Positions 34,043 through 45,240 of a DNA stretch of 45,240 nt are shown here, piece after piece. The stretch's first letter is position 1, and every line of letters begins with the position of its first letter. Location: the NCBI GenBank assembly GCA_003254885.1, contig QANT01008046.1:1-45240 (forward strand), given 5' to 3'. This DNA comes from Purshia tridentata (taxonomy: Eukaryota > Streptophyta > Magnoliopsida > Rosales > Rosaceae). The notes below the pieces were generated by a model. That model worked only from the letters and a program-made list of their open reading frames with translations. It made no database searches and was not told where the DNA came from. A program made the position numbers and the translations under genes.

Positions 34043-36972
34043 TCAGCTTTTTGATTTGGAATGCTTTACAAGCCAGTCAATAACTGAGTCAATGTTGGTT
34101 GAGTTCTTGCATGAGATCATGAAGCAACAAACTTCTCTATCAGTAATTGACTTTAGACCCCTGCACAACACAATGCCATCAGTACCAAAACAACGTGTCT
34201 TTTTGTTTTTTTCTTTTTTGATAGGCAGGTATAGGGAAATATATACGACAATAAAGAGGAAAATTACTCAAAAAAGTTTTGATCACCCTTGTCTTACATT
34301 TGATCAGTCAAAGCCTGTTTACTCAGAGCTCCCGGCTTGTCAATCTTGTTGCCCAAGACCAGCAACGGGATACCATTCAGTGAGGGTTTGCTCAGCAAAT
34401 CATGAAGTTCACTTCTTGAGACACTCAAGTTATCAGGATCAGCAGCATCAACAACATAACTGCAGAAAAGAACAAGTCATACATCTTTGTTTTTAAGTTT
34501 CCGTAATACAAGGACTAAGTCAACTGAATCATTAGTCAATGTATAATATTGAGTCTTTGACACAAGTATCAACACAGAAGGCATAAACCAGAAAATTGAC
34601 TATCAGCTAAAGGTTTGAGGGAAAAGAACTTGTTAACATCGAACAAAACATCTACCATATTATAACCAAAAGAAATCCTAGAAAACCAACAAGGTATATC
34701 ATTTTATCACAAACTCGAAATAGCCATTCTCAATCTTCAAATTTGGCAATTTCGTTTACAAAAAATGAGGTAATGACCAAAAGCAACAAATGATATATAT
34801 ATATATCAAATCCAAACCCCGGAACCCAACTGTGAAACAAACTAGAAGGTAGCTCGGTAAATTAAATAGGTTTATTCATTCATTCATTTGAAAATATAAT
34901 ATGAAGTGGCCAGAAGATTTATAGAGTTTTTACTTATTTAAAAAGTTCTCCAAAAGTAAAGTCAATTGAGATGGGAAATTAATTCCATACACTATAGCAG
35001 AAACTGCACGACAGTATCGCTCCCACATGCTGCGGAACCTGGGTTGACCTCCAAGATCCCACAACTTTATTGTAACATTCCCTTTGGTTACCTTCTTCAT
35101 ATTGAATCCTACCTGAAAATTGAACCATATGCACACACAGTTGTTAATTTGGTTAATCATGAGAAAGATAATGAATCACAAAGCTCTACATAAGTGGTAC
35201 AAGCATTTGGTGAAAGAATATTGTTTACAGAATAATGTAGTAGCAATTACAACGATTCTGAAAATACAACTCACCGTAGGGATCATGTCCTCGCTGTATC
35301 CGCCCGTCTAAGAACAAAAAACCATTTTCCAATGCATCAGCCCAAAATAATAGACAAAACTTAAAAAGACTAATCCAAATTTATTGTGTTTATTTACTTA
35401 CTGCAACAACATTTACAAGAGAAGTCTTTCCAGCATTCTGAAGTCCTATCAAAGATAGCTCCATTTCCTGCTTGAAAAAGAGGCTGTAATCACATGTACA
35501 ATAAAGTGAGTGCAAGTGATAATTTGCAAAAGATGCATGATCAATGAAGAAATTATAAAGTAAAACAGAGAGACAAAGAGAGACAGAGAGAGACAGAGAG
35601 AGACAGAGAGAGAGAGAGAACAAACTTCCCCCCCTTTAATGTTTATGTAAATAATATATTAACATCTAAATTTCAGATCCTTAAAAGTATTGTTGATCAA
35701 CCAAAAATTTCTCAAATATAATTGTTTCATATAAATCAAAGCTCCTGTTCCTTATGATCCTTATACACAACATATAGATTATAAACGCAGAAGACAAGGA
35801 ATCACCATACAGCATAAAAAAGATCACTTTAACAAAAAGGGCAAAAGTTGTGATTGGATCAAAAAATAACAATGCATAGTCAGCATAGCCTATGACCTCA
35901 GAAGCAAAAAACAAGATAAAATATATCAGAGAATGCATTCATGCGTGAACATATTTATACATATAAGAAAAAATAATTAAACAAGATAAAGAATAAATAT
36001 TTTCCTCATAAACTATTTATATTTCATTAATCTATGACCTACCAGGCTACCCAATCATTAAGGCAATTTTTGGTCACTCTTTCAATTAGTTCTCTTGACT
36101 GTCAAATCTAAACGTACTTAGTTTCAATACAGACAATATAATGGTTGTCCAGAGTTGTTTAAAAATGGACACATACGTGAGGTTATGCAGACACTACATT
36201 CAATCACATATGTGAGATTGAAGATTTGCTTATCCTAATTTAATATTATGATAATTTCTTCTATTATTTTTATAGAACTAATTGAGCTATACTAATCATT
36301 TAGCAACACCTACAAATGATCATGATTGTCTTTCGTAGGTAACTATAACTGTCCCAATGCAAAAGCAGCAAAACAGAACATTAGCAACACCTACGAAAGA
36401 CATCATGATCTTCAAGTATGTTTCTGTAAAACTTGGCACCTATTTCAGTTCAGTAATTCAAACGAAGACAGAAGTAGATGAACAAACCGGAATCATTCCT
36501 TCAATCTACATTGTCAAACATAAATTCTGAGCAGAAATAGCAAAAAGGAAAGCAAACCCACAAATAATAAATTTTCAAATACACGTTTGTTCATCAAATA
36601 AAAAGACATTGAATTAATTCCGGGAAAACAAAAAAGGCTTGGTAAAAAGGAGCAAAAGAAGCCAATTTTGAGCCTTTTCGCTTTTTTTGCTTGCCTTTCC
36701 ATCACTCTTTATAAGAACCAAAAGCAACATAGACATTCAAACCAATCAAATTAAAGGAAAAAAAAAATCAAATTTACTCAAAATTGTTACTTTTAAACCC
36801 AAAGCACAATGAAAAAACAGAACAAAATCCTGAAACAAATGTATCAAAACTAGACTATACCACAATCAAAAAGAGAAAAAAAAAACAGAAAATTGAGATT
36901 GAAATAAGAATTAGAGAGTGAGAGAGAAGCTAACCTCCGGAGCCAATTGAGAAAAGCTTCCCACAAACCCAT
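34043..36972 (-). CDS. ARL8: ADP-ribosylation factor-like GTPase ARL8 (ARLA1 type)
   Basis: Six exons on the minus strand, 36972-36935, 35483-35402, 35307-35275, 35112-34991, 34459-34298 and 34160-34043, join in frame to 184 residues, the usual ARL8 length. It starts [20 protein letters not shown], with the amphipathic N-terminal helix. GTP-binding motifs are the P loop GLQNAGKTS (26-34), switch-I threonine in MIPTVGFNM (T51), switch II WDLGGQ (69-74), NKID (129-132) and SCK (162-164). All are intact, so it should be an active GTPase. ARL8 acts on lysosome/vacuole and endosome membranes in trafficking. In plants it is also a host factor used by tobamovirus replication complexes. Synteny points to At5g67560 (ARLA1D). 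The first intron (35484-36934) is long and contains a GA-rich tract and an inverted repeat. Confidence 0.97.
35571..35620. repeat. GA-rich (GAGACA)n microsatellite in ARL8 intron 1
   Basis: Repeated AGAGACAGAG units ending in a pure (GA) run; about 100 bp from the start of ARL8 exon 2, in the polypyrimidine sense on the gene strand. Confidence 0.9.
36318..36410. repeat. Inverted repeat in ARL8 intron 1
   Basis: GATCATGATTGTCTTTCGTAGGT (36318-36340) pairs with the complement of 36389-36410, with a single one-base difference over 22-23 bases and a spacer of 48 bp. A direct repeat TTAGCAACACCTAC overlaps both arms. Confidence 0.8.
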
Positions 36973-39900
36973 AGCTGCTGAATCGCGGTTCTAACAGAAA
37001 GATACAAAGAGAAGATCGATAACACTCACTCTGCTGCACCCTCCAAATCAAGCTTTTGGAGGAGAAGCTTTTCCCTCGCTTCGCTACTTGTTCGTCTTCC
37101 TTCTTCTTCTTCTTCCCACTAACAATAATAATAAATACGAATTGAATGATTTAGTTTTGTTTGTTTGTTTCCGGTCTAAATTCTACTTCCGATTTAAGAA
37201 CCCAGGCCAGCCTTGCATCTCAATGCCAAAAGCTCGTCCAGTGTGCCGTGAGATCCTGACCGTCCAAGCAAGTGGGACCTGATGGTTGAGATCGGTTTAA
37301 AACGAGCCTATCGTAGGCCGCAAATTTCGGGTACGTGGACCAATGAGGTGGATATTCCACGGTTTGAAAGGGGTAGCTAAGTGTTTTCGCGGTATCAGCG
37401 AGTGGATGATACGGTCCAATAGTAGGCTAGCATGGTTGACGTGGCGTGCAATTATTGGACAACAGTTGTAGTTGTGGGAAGTGGCTCCTCTTACAGTAGT
37501 GTTACATATGCTTGATGTCGAGGAAGTTTCGAGTGGCAGAGGCAGATAGAGCCCACATTGTTTGTGCTTGCGTTGGTGTTGGACAAGGTTTGAGCCCATT
37601 GTATCAAACAGAACTTGCAGCTGTCATCTTTGTTTTGTTTATTTACTTGGCGACAATTGCTAATTAGACCCTTGACTCGTGCAAGATTTGCAAATTTCAA
37701 TTCCAAATTTCCAATGAGTTATTATATTGGAGAGAATCGATTCATAGACGCAGAGGGTTAATATGTTGAAGCAATTTTCTTCAATTTCCACTTTAGTTCT
37801 CCAACTTGTTTTTTGAATCAAAAAGTTTTAAAATTTTACAATAGGTAGAAGCAATAATCCTTCAACTTCTCTTCAATCTCCACTTTAGTTCTCCAACTTG
37901 TTTTTTGAATCCCACATTGTTTATTTATATGGTGACAATTGCTAATTAGACCCTTGACTCGTGCAAGATTTGGAAATTTCAATTCCAATGAGTTATTATA
38001 TTGGAGAGAATCGATTCATAGGCTTAAAGGTTTAATATGTTGAAGCAATAATCCTTCAACTTTTCTTCAATTTCCACTTTAGTTCTCCAACTTGTTTTTT
38101 GAATCAAAAAGTTTTTAAATTTTACAATATGTTGAAGCAATAATCCTTCAACTTTTCTTCAATTTCCACTTTCGTTCTCCAACTTGTTTTATAAATCGAA
38201 AAGTTTTTAAATTTTAAATTTTTCACTTAAGTTCATTATGTTTATTTCATTTACATCTGTTAAAATCAGTCGTGTCTCTCATATGACTACTTTTTTAAAA
38301 ACGTCTATCTACATATGTATTAAAGTTAGATGTGAATTTTTAACACAATATAAGGCAGGAATGGAAAAAGAATAATATATTAACCATCAATATATTTCTT
38401 TATCTTTTTTCCCTCTCTTTCTCCCTTAAAAGGTACCTCAGATTCCGAGAGAGAGAGAGAGAAAGAGAGAGAACTTGGGAGTTGGGTATCTAAAGATCCA
38501 TAATAAATAAAAAGGTTTGTTAACTTTAGGTACCAAATTTCAATAATTTTTTAGTTTAGATACCAAAATTTAATAGCATTGTAAATTAGGTACTAGTAAA
38601 AAAGTCAAATATAATAATATAGTAAATAGTACTATAATTTACAAATATTATATCACATACCACTACAATGAAAATATATATATTACATTAATTTATATTA
38701 TATTATATTAAAACTAAAAAAAATTAAAACTACAATGAAAATATATATATATATTACATTAATTTATATTATATTATATTATATTAAAACTAAAAAAAAT
38801 TAATCCAATTATATCTTAAATGTGACTGTCTTACAATTTAGTTGTGATTATCTTGGTAAGTTGAAAAAAATAACTCCCACCACTTACTAGTATTACTTTG
38901 AGTAAAAGTATTGTTTTGACTTTTATTTATACTATATTGTTGTACAATTTTTCTTAAAAAAAATTTCAATTCAATCACAACCTAACTGTGACTGTATCAC
39001 AATTTAGCTGTGACTGTCGTTCAGTCATATCTAAATTTGAAGTTGAGTGTCGTACAGTCACAACTAAAACTGAAGTTAAGACTATATTAACCAATTTTCA
39101 AGACAATATAAAAATATTAAGGACACTTTTATCAAAACTTTATAAATTTTATCTAGACTCATCAAATCTGGGTAAAAAAAAAATGTCAAATGGAAAAGCC
39201 CAAAACAAAGGGCCTAACATGTTTATGACCTAATCTAAAAAACTAAATTTAAGTTTGGTAGTCCAATTAAAATATTATATAGTCTTCATGCTATTTTAAA
39301 TAATTATTAAGATTTAGTATTTAATCCTCATTATATTTTAAAAAGGAAAAAATTTGTAAACTTGAGTGGATAACTTACCCCACCATTAAGGCACTGGGCT
39401 TATACTAAATCTCGAATGAATTCATCATGATCTTTTTATGGGAGGCACGATGTAGGCTTCATCAAATCCCAAACAATTAATTCTTTTTTTTTGGCCAAAG
39501 CCAAACAATTAATTCTAATTTCTAAAGATTATGTTGGTTGATTGGTTCTTTCATCATACCAAAAGAAATCTCACCAATTACATTCTGCCACCACATCATA
39601 GAACAGGCCATGCACTACCCCTCAACAGTCAAAACATCATGTATTAATTTGTGATCTATGACCCAATAAATTTGCATGGGAAAACACGTACACATGCGCG
39701 CACACACAAAAAAAAAAAAAGATAAGAGAGAACAAAATGCCAAACTCCCATTAACTCCGAGTCATCGATCAGCTTTTGCGAAAAGAGAGGCTTAGGTAGA
39801 AAGCAAGACATGAATGGAGTTAAAGATGGTCAGTTTTTGGACTTTGGAGAAGCATAAAAATCGGCCAGTGATTCGTTACCCTCTTTCTCTACCTAAGAAT

Positions 39901-40088
39901 AGCCACAAGCACCTATTCCATCTATTCTTACCTTAGTCTCCAAGTCAGACCAACAAATGCTTTCTCCTTCTAAAAGCTATAGCCATCGAAAAGCTAGAGA
40001 AGGTTGGGTTTTTTTATAATTCCATATCATCATCTTGCAGCTTCTACACTTGGGTTTTGTTTTCGATCTGCTAGAATAATTGTGATCG
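36973..40088. other. Intergenic between ARL8 and the membrane-protein gene (divergent promoters)
   Basis: The first 150 bp form the ARL8 leader and promoter. 37640-38210 holds long direct repeats. 38690-38810 is a smaller tandem duplication of an AT-rich block (ACATTAATTTATATTATATT). 38825-39075 has several TGTGACTGT / ACAGTCACA motifs in both orientations, like the subterminal repeats of DNA transposons. 39700-40088 is the promoter and leader of the membrane-protein gene. No further gene is seen. Confidence 0.5.
37637..38210. repeat. Direct repeats of about 200-280 bp
   Basis: The block starting TGTTTATTTACTTGGCGACAATTGCTAATTAGACCC at 37637 recurs at 37917. A shorter internal unit (GAAGCAATAATCCTTCAACT ... 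AGTTCTCCAACTTGTTTT) occurs four times: near 37765, 37848, 38044 and 38130. The copies are only slightly diverged. Confidence 0.8.
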
Positions 40089-43000
40089 ATGTCCATCCCC
40101 ATTAATGGGGTTCTTCTACACTACTTTGTTTTGTTCTTGGTTGCCACGTCTGTGTCTTCACCAAAATGGGTGGCGTTTGGAGAACAGAACTTCAGGAGAC
40201 CTGATCCTCTGCGCCACTTGAACAACTACAATGGAGGTTACGAGGTTGGAAATAAGCATTACTGGGCTGTAAGTTAATTCTCAATTCTTCATTCTTCACT
40301 TTATATGTATCAAATTACAATTGTGTACGTACTAGCTTGCTTTTACACTATTTTTGACACCTACGCTAAATGTATATATATATGAAAATGTCTCGATCTT
40401 ATAAGACTATGAATATGAACTGTACATTTACCAAGTGAAACACAACATTGTTGGTGCCTTCCGATGGTATTGCTAACAAGTTGAATATATGATCTTGATC
40501 AACCATCTACGTTTTAATTATACTTTTATATAAGAATTATCTTTGAAAACAATTAACCAAATTAAAACTATTTAATTGATTTAATCATGAATACATAAAT
40601 AACAAACACACAATTTTGATAATTTAAGATGATCGATAACTAATTAACTAATTGCGTATAAAAAAAATTTGAGGAATTAATAATCGAAAATTTGAATCAT
40701 TCGAATCGTTGAACTATTTCAGATATATGATTAATTATTTTATTAAATAATGATTTTTTCCTGAACTGGATTTTTTAATAACAAACACACAATTTTGATA
40801 ATTTAAGATGATATAACTAATTAACTAATTGCGTATAAAAAAAATTTGAGGAATTAATAATCGAAAATTTGAATCATTCAAATCGTTGAACTGTTTCAGA
40901 TATATGATCGATTATTTTATTAAATAATGATTTTTTATTGAACTCGATTTTTTTTTGTTACATTATTTTATTAAACCAGATATATGATCGATTATATACA
41001 TATGTGATTTTGACTTGTTTGATCAATTGTCGAGTCACTACTACTTAAGCCATTCATGATATTGGGGGTTTTTCTTAAAAAGAAAGAAAGTAAATAGGAA
41101 CGAAGATGAAGATGAAGATGAAGATGAAGAGGAAGAAGAAGAAGAAGACCATATAGAAAGTGTTAAAGAAATGAAATTGATATATTGTGTTTTTCTCATA
41201 TTTTCCAGTCTGCGGCATTTACAGGAGTCTATGGATACGTAATGGCGGGAGTTTGGTTGCTATGTGGGCTGGGCTTTATGATTTTCATGGTCTTTAAGAA
41301 TCCGAACATTGGGAGCAATTGGCCCATTAAAGACTTCTTGGACCACCACTTTCTCCTAATGTTCATACTGATCCTTCTCTTTACCCTCCTAGCCATGTAA
41401 GTGTTTCAACTTACACGACTATTTTTTTTTTATTGAACACTTGTTATATATGGCTTTAGAGTACATTTAACACTTTCTTTATGGTTCCTAAATTCATGAA
41501 GAGTTGCATCAAGTTTGGCGCTGGTAGCAAACCAGAACTTCATGAAAAGAACTACAAATTTGAAGGGAGCCATTTTGAGGCTAGCTGGAGATGCTCGCAA
41601 AACCATTGTCAAAGTAACAAAAGTAATGAAGCATATGCAACACCTTTTAGTCCCTTATGACAAAATGATGGCTGTGAGCTTGAACATCACAGTCCACCGA
41701 CTTGGAAAAGAGTCCTATTCCATTCGACGCTTTGTTGAAAATAATGAAGGAACGATCGATCGCGCAATTCAAATCCCGTAAGCTATTTTCTCTGTTTCAT
41801 ATTATTATAGGCTTGAAATGCATGTGGCTTTGCATGCACTTAGACATTTAACTTTATCAAGGTTATATACTATTTTGCTTTGTATGTGTTCTAGATATGT
41901 GGTGCATCTTGTGGTTGTGACAGTCAACTTGGCGTTATTGGTTGCGGCATTAGGTAACTTTTCTCTTGTTGTGATGTGTGGCTTAGTCATGTATTCATGT
42001 CATATTTTATCAAACATTTCAGTTTCGTTGCCCCCATTTTTTCGAGGAATTGATGATTTTATATATTGTGTAAAACCCTTTGGAGTTTTAGATTTAGATA
42101 TTAATATTTAGATTTGGATATTCAAAATTTGAGGACTAAAAATTAAATCTTAAATGAGCGCATGTTAGACAAAATAGTAATTATATTGCCTCACATGCAT
42201 GCTTCAACATTCTTGTGTGTGTAAACATATGTGCATGTATATTTGCCTAATGATATATAGGGTTCACATTTTAGCATAAGATGATTTTTCTCTATCGATC
42301 AATAATTATTTTCTAAAAGAGGTGCTATGCATGTTTATAGTATTCGCCCAATTCTGACACTCGTAACTAAAACTAGTTAACTTGATTAGACTAATGAATT
42401 GCTGCCTTGGTCAGTTCTGCTCTTGCTGCATTGTTATCCAGGATTTGTCATGTAAGTTATCTTTTCTAGAGCTTTCTTCTTGCTCTTCTTATTCCTGTAT
42501 TGGATTATGCTATATAGGCTCTTTCATTCTTTTTCAGTGTAATCTTTCTGTGCTGGATATCAACAACTCTAATTTGGGTCTTGAATGGCTTTGACTACTT
42601 CCTTGACAAGTGAGTAACAATTTTCCTTTGAGTAAATGACAACAATTAATGGTGCTCGAACTTTATCCTTATTATTATTTTGATTCACGAACTTTTTTTT
42701 TGAATTTTATAATCTGCAAATTTTCATCTATGTATTACTTAAGTTCATTCCGTCAATTCTATCAATTTTTTCCGTCAATTTTAATTATGTGTCAAGCATG
42801 TGAGCCACTTTTGAAAGATAAAACTAAAGTGATAGTCGAGATAAAGTTTGAGAACCATTGCTATAATTCTCTCTTTTCAAGTTTCTCTTATTTAGAAAGA
42901 ATTCAAGCATGATCTTCCGATTTGAAGTTTCTGCTGTACTTATGTTTTCTTATTTCAATTCTTGTATTTAATACAAATCCTAGAGTTATGGATCTATGAA

Positions 43001-44379
43001 TGTGATTCCGCATACACCCAAAAAGTGTTAAGAATGTTTTTTTCTTTTTCTCACACATCCTTCGATATATATAATATACCACTAAAATTAGAAGTCAAAC
43101 AAAAATAAATAGAGAAAAAGGATGCATATCCTGATCTTTAATGGTGTTTTTGAAATTCTCTGTTGCTGCACAGTTTTGCAAAAGATACATGTTCAGCTTT
43201 TGTTGATTTTCAACAAAACAGCCACAAAAGTAGTCTAAGCAGGACCCTACCATGCTTGGATCCATCCTACTCAGAGAAACTGAGGGTTGAAATTGGCCGC
43301 ACTATACATACTTTCATAAATCAGGTATCAAAACGATTGTTAATCAACATATTACCAAGGAATGCATGCATATTAGATTGTTTTTCGTAACATATGTGTA
43401 TGATGTTTGTGTTGCAGTTGAATTCTAAAGTAAACGAAATGTATAAGTTTCTTGGATTAGATGCACAAAATGATGATTTCCCTGGACTTGTAAGTATATG
43501 CAATCCTTTCTCCGGAGCACCTAACTACACCTACACACCAGAAGGTTGCACAAACAGTGCCATTCCAATTGGAGAAGTACCAAATGTGAGTAAATCGTGA
43601 GTTCGTAGTACGAAAACATTTTTTTGTATTGTTGATGTTAGACAACTATTACACCTTAAAAGCTTAAATTGTTAGGGAATGGATTGATAATATATATCAA
43701 GTTTACACCCTTCGAATGGATAGCTCCATCATCCTCCACGTGGAGAGATAGACAAATGGAGGGACAGAGAACATATAAGTGTAGCTACTAGCTATACCCT
43801 ACACTTCACAAACCATCAAAGAAGTGGGGAATGAAGATTAGAAGTTGGGGGTGTTTGCATATGTATGTATCTTCACGTGAGAGAAGGTGTTAACTTGATA
43901 TGAATTGTTAGCTCATTTTCGAAAAATAAAAATTTTGAGGTCGAACTGTTGTCTTAGTCTCACAAATACTATAAATATGAGTGAATGCAAAAGCTTACTT
44001 TTGATTGAAAATTCATGTGTAGGTCATTGCAGGATTCACTTGTGACCAAGTGAACATAGAAACATGCAAAAGAAGTGGAAAGCCTATTCCCAAGGCCTCT
44101 TACAACTTGGCCTCTGCTTACAGCTACTCTGTCCAGGATTTTCTAAACATATATCCAACTCTGGAGAGCCTATCAGAATGCAGCTTTGTGAAGGATGGAA
44201 TTTCTCAAGTTGTTTCCTATGAATGCAGGCCATTTAGGATTGCAATGAAAATGCTTTGGTCATCCATGCTATCCCTTGCCATTTTCATGGTATTTATAGT
44301 TTTAATTTTGGTGGCAAAAGCCTTTCAAGATAGGGGAAAACGCTTCACTATGTGTTCCCTCATTCCCATGCAACAATAG
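40089..44379 (+). CDS. Plant-specific five-pass membrane protein (At2g12400/At2g25270/At5g67550-like)
   Basis: Nine exons, 40089-40268, 41209-41396, 41502-41777, 41895-41953, 42415-42451, 42538-42609, 43174-43324, 43418-43585 and 44023-44379, join in frame to 495 residues; all junctions are GT..AG. It starts with a hydrophobic segment (about 8-24), likely a signal peptide. Then come membrane helices near 62-89, 104-130, 216-247, 248-266 and 448-478. Between them lie a helical loop (about 130-214) and a large cysteine-containing domain (about 270-445, with DTCSAF, LPCLDPSY, ISICNPF-like and ECSFVKDG). The layout recalls the tweety/prominin type of five-pass protein. I match it from memory to an uncharacterised plant family annotated as transmembrane or plasma-membrane fusion proteins. 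The biochemical role is unknown. Position next to ARL8 fits At5g67550. The family assignment is moderately sure; the exon structure is very sure. Confidence 0.88.
40600..40950. repeat. Tandem duplication in intron 1 of the membrane-protein gene
   Basis: Two units of about 175 bp (about 40598-40770 and 40779-40950) share AACAAACACACAATTTTGAT, GCGTATAAAAAAAATTTGAG and ATTTTATTAAATAATGATTT. They differ by about ten substitutions or small indels. Confidence 0.85.
41105..41150. repeat. (GAAGAT)n / (GAA)n purine tract in intron 1
   Basis: Repeated GAAGAT then GAAGAA units about 60-100 bp upstream of exon 2 of the membrane-protein gene. Confidence 0.9.
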
Positions 44380-45240
44380 GAAAGTCATAATTCAATTGGA
44401 ATAGGTTAAAAAAAAAAGAAAAAGAAATAGGAAAAGTTAGTTATACTTCTTTTCTCCTTTTTTTTTTTTCTCTGTATANTTCTTTTCTCCTTTTTTTTTT
44501 TTCTCTGTATATTCATTCATCTGTGAAGTTAAAAAAATGCACTTCATGGTGGCCGTAAGGCATTGTTAATCAATGGAGTTGTACATACTTTTAGAGGAAA
44601 TGAGAATAAGTGACTTCATCTAATTTTGTACATGTAACATTTTTGTCATTTTTAGTAGATTGATAGCTTGTTCCTAAAAATAGAAAACTGAGTGTGCTAG
44701 AAATATTTTTCATGAAAATGTTCGCAATATGATCTTGGTACAAACCTAATGCACTTTCATTGCTCTCTTTTTTTCACAACTTTTCAAATGAAATGACAAT
44801 TAATCTCTACATGTTTTTGTTCCACCATAAAACACTAAGTTTGAAAATAAAGCACTAAAGCTATTACAATTGCAGCAAATATGTTATCACACCAATGCAC
44901 ACAGTTTCAATCCTTTTAATTAATATTTTTTGAGAAAAACTTGAGGCTTTTTAGTTTGGAAAAATTGCATAAATGTTGTACAAACTTTTAGAATTATGCG
45001 CAAATGCCATATAGAAAAAAAAAATTGAAAAATTGACAATTTGCTATATTATCTTTTAAAATAGAGCAAATTTGTCGCTTCCGTTAATAAAGAAAATCAA
45101 CCATAGTGAGTGGGCTGAAGTACTGGGCCGAAATAAAAAATGAGGTAGATAATTGGGAGCTGGGCCTGGGGGTAGGGAGTTAAAGGGTGTTATAAGGTGT
45201 GTTAGACACAAAATATTCTTGATTTTAAAAAAAGAAAAAA
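44380..45240. other. 3' flank of the membrane-protein gene, no further gene seen
   Basis: Contains the 3' untranslated region, a 33-bp tandem duplication with a single N (44447-44512), and AT-rich DNA. No coding exon is recognised before the window ends. Confidence 0.5.
44447..44512. repeat. 33-bp tandem duplication with an ambiguous base at the junction
   Basis: The unit TTCTTTTCTCC(T)nCTCTGTATAT occurs at 44447-44479 and again at 44480-44512. The last base of unit 1 is the N at 44479; unit 2 has T there. Confidence 0.9.

Overview
This is a nuclear segment of a eudicot plant genome. It is AT-rich, with intron-bearing genes that use GT..AG junctions (one is GC..AG), long repeat-filled intergenic stretches, and plant-only families. 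No species is assigned. Joining exons by hand in phase gave six complete protein-coding genes and two orphan exon fragments.

Layout, left to right: a CYSTM/WIH-type cysteine-rich small membrane protein (1107-1955, +). Then a MITE-like element and a hairpin-repeat array (4132-4980), and an orphan exon of a type-A response regulator (6001-6140, -). An orphan first exon of an N-acetylglutamate synthase paralogue (7766-8158, +) precedes a complete 10-exon NAGS gene (10626-16354, +). Next come the mitochondrial complex I subunit NDUFS4/FRO1 (17486-20129, -), a TRB/SMH telomere-repeat-binding Myb-histone protein (22067-24287, +), the chloroplast PPR protein DG1 (25372-30774, -), the small GTPase ARL8 (34043-36972, -), and a five-pass membrane protein (40089-44379, +).

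The order WIH - FRO1 - TRB2 - DG1 - ARL8 - membrane protein matches, from memory, the consecutive Arabidopsis loci At5g67600, 67590, 67580, 67570, 67560 and probably 67550. This is therefore a conserved ancestral block. The NAGS locus and the two orphan exons lie between WIH and FRO1, where Arabidopsis has no such gene as far as I recall.

The genes do not form a pathway. They are housekeeping functions: arginine biosynthesis in the plastid, respiratory complex I, telomere and chromatin binding, plastid gene expression, and lysosome/vacuole trafficking. No new multi-gene system is visible. The most unusual content is in the repeats: a 299-bp element with 18-bp inverted ends built from a palindromic decamer, an adjacent array of about a dozen hairpin-forming units, fold-back elements, two inverted copies of a hAT-like element, and two single-N positions that each sit at the end of a direct duplication and so look like assembly joins.
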